From the NCBI GenBank assembly GCA_945947715.1, contig CAMEYZ010000143.1:1-5755 (forward strand): a stretch of DNA of 5,755 nt, given 5' to 3'. How positions within the stretch are numbered: the stretch's first letter is position 1; each line of letters opens with the position of its first letter. The notes under the pieces are model-generated. The model did no database searches, was not told the DNA's origin, and was given only the letters and a program-made list of their open reading frames with translations. Of the stretch, positions 4,821-5,755 are shown in pieces. Made by a program: the position numbers and the translations under genes. This DNA comes from an uncultured Clostridia bacterium (GTDB lineage: Bacteria; Bacillota; Clostridia; Oscillospirales; Ruminococcaceae).

Positions 4821-5755
4821 ATGGTAAGATCACTTTATTCGGGCGTTGCAGGACTTACAGCCCATCAGACCAGAATGGACGTAATCGGTAACAACATCGC
4901 AAACGTAAACACAACCGCATACAAATCCAGCAGCATGGTATTCAGCGACATGATCAGCCAGACCACACAGAAGGCATCCGGTCCCAACGCGGCAACCGGT
5001 ACCGGCGGTATCAACGCAAGACAGATTGGTCTGGGTGTAAAGACAGGCGCCATCAACACCAACATCAGCGGACAGGGCGCTTCCCAGAGCACCAATAACC
5101 CGTTTGATATTATGATTAACGGCAGTTCTTTCTTTGTCGTAAGTAACGGCAGCGAGAACTTCTTTACCAGAGACGGTTCTTTCTATGTGGACGCAGCCGG
5201 CAACCTTGCCATGACCAGCAACGGCTACAATGTCATGGGCTGGCAGGTAGACCCGGATACCATGAAGATTAAACCCGACACCGTATCCGCACTCCGTATC
5301 ATGGATGCGGCAAACATGACTTACCCGCCCGAAGCCACCACCAAGGCGCAGGTAACCGGTGTCATCGATAAAAACGATACATCCCTGACAAGCAGCACCG
5401 GCAAGTATGTATCCTTAAGCTTCTTTGATTCACTGGGATACAGCTACACCGCAAAGCTTGCCATCAAGCAGTCCTCCAACGAAAACGAATACAGCGTGGA
5501 GCTGGCAAAACTTACCGATGCTTACGGCAAGGACATTGACGTAAGCGGCGTGAAATTCGGTTCCACATCCTCCCAGAAGGTAAACAATACCGTAAAACTG
5601 GATACCACCGCGTATAAGTGGAACGGCACGGAGCTGCAGAATGCCGTAGGCGGCAGCAAGATATTTGACCTTGCGGCTTTATTCGATGCTTCGGCAACCG
5701 TGGATGACCCGAAATTAGCGGATACCGACGAAGGAAAGGCGGCTCTGGCGGCGCT
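4821..5755 (+). CDS. flgE: FlgE, flagellar hook protein (N-terminal 311 residues, 3' end outside window)
   Basis: FlgE is the subunit of the flagellar hook, exported through the flagellar type III system and polymerised under the FlgD cap. The frame runs from ATG 4821 open to the last base. Residues 1-36 carry the axial-protein N-terminal signature: SLYSGVAGLTAHQTRMDVIG, then NNIANVNTTAYKSSS (usually ANVNT.GFK). Residues about 93-141 give the second conserved block NPFDIMINGSSFFVV...FFTRDGSFYVDAAGN, then NGYNVMGWQVD. FFDSLGYSYTAKL (201-213) matches the DSLG segment near the start of the D2 domain. N and C termini of axial proteins form the D0 coiled coil; the C-terminal half is outside the window. 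No cysteine is seen in this part. Asn, Thr and Ile codons are strongly C-ending (AAC, ACC, ATC), and Ser is mostly TCC or AGC, consistent with high expression. Related FlgG and FlgF share the N-terminal signature, but position after flgD and the DSLG segment favour FlgE. Confidence 0.95.
   Translation, partial: MVRSLYSGVAGLTAHQTRMDVIGNNIANVNTTAYKSSSMVFSDMISQTTQKASGPNAATGTGGINARQIGLGVKTGAINTNISGQGASQSTNNPFDIMINGSSFFVVSNGSENFFTRDGSFYVDAAGNLAMTSNGYNVMGWQVDPDTMKIKPDTVSALRIMDAANMTYPPEATTKAQVTGVIDKNDTSLTSSTGKYVSLSFFDSLGYSYTAKLAIKQSSNENEYSVELAKLTDAYGKDIDVSGVKFGSTSSQKVNNTVKLDTTAYKWNGTELQNAVGGSKIFDLAALFDASATVDDPKLADTDEGKAALAA

Noticed and set aside
4484..4833. Antisense open frames across the flgE leader.
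   Set aside because: They overlap the conserved C-terminus of the flagellar operon protein on the + strand and show no family motif.
1..5755. CRISPR array, insertion sequence, tRNA/rRNA or phage attachment site.
   Set aside because: No regularly spaced direct repeats, transposase motifs, terminal inverted repeats or structured RNA gene were seen; nearly the whole window is flagellar coding sequence.

Overview
The window is a contiguous piece of a flagellar (fla/che-type) operon from a Gram-positive bacterium. All genes are on the + strand: fliI (3' end only), fliJ, fliK, flgD, a small conserved 'flagellar operon protein' gene, and flgE (5' part only). The gene order, the strong AAAGGAGG-type ribosome binding sites, the GTG and TTG starts and the FlgE N-terminus all suggest a member of the Firmicutes, most likely a motile anaerobic Clostridia species (Oscillospiraceae- or Lachnospiraceae-like). 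Base composition is close to half GC. The genus cannot be fixed from this stretch.

Layout. 1-387: C-terminal 128 residues of the export ATPase FliI. 413-859: FliJ, the coiled-coil stalk/chaperone-escort protein. 860-930: a 71-base spacer with a weak hairpin. 931-2508: FliK, the hook-length ruler and export-specificity switch, starting at GTG. 2493-4241: FlgD, the hook cap, which overlaps the end of fliK by 16 bases. 4268-4726: the small flagellar operon protein that usually sits between flgD and flgE. 4727-4820: a 94-base leader with two possible hairpins, one of which would cover the flgE ribosome binding site. 4821-5755: the first 311 codons of flgE, the hook protein, running off the window.

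The genes form one functional unit. FliI and FliJ power and feed the flagellar type III export gate. FlgD caps the growing hook, FlgE is the hook subunit polymerised beneath it, and FliK measures the hook and switches export from hook to filament substrates. Small gaps, one overlap and no convincing terminator argue for a single transcript, with tuning probably at translation.

This is mostly an ordinary flagellar locus and I see no new stand-alone system. The most unusual element is FlgD. At 582 residues it is more than twice the usual length. It has a normal cap-domain N-terminus, two apparently duplicated small beta modules, a long acidic low-complexity region, and a C-terminal domain of about 170 residues that I do not recognise and that holds the protein's only two cysteines. 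The second point of interest is the structured leader of flgE, which could control hook-protein translation.
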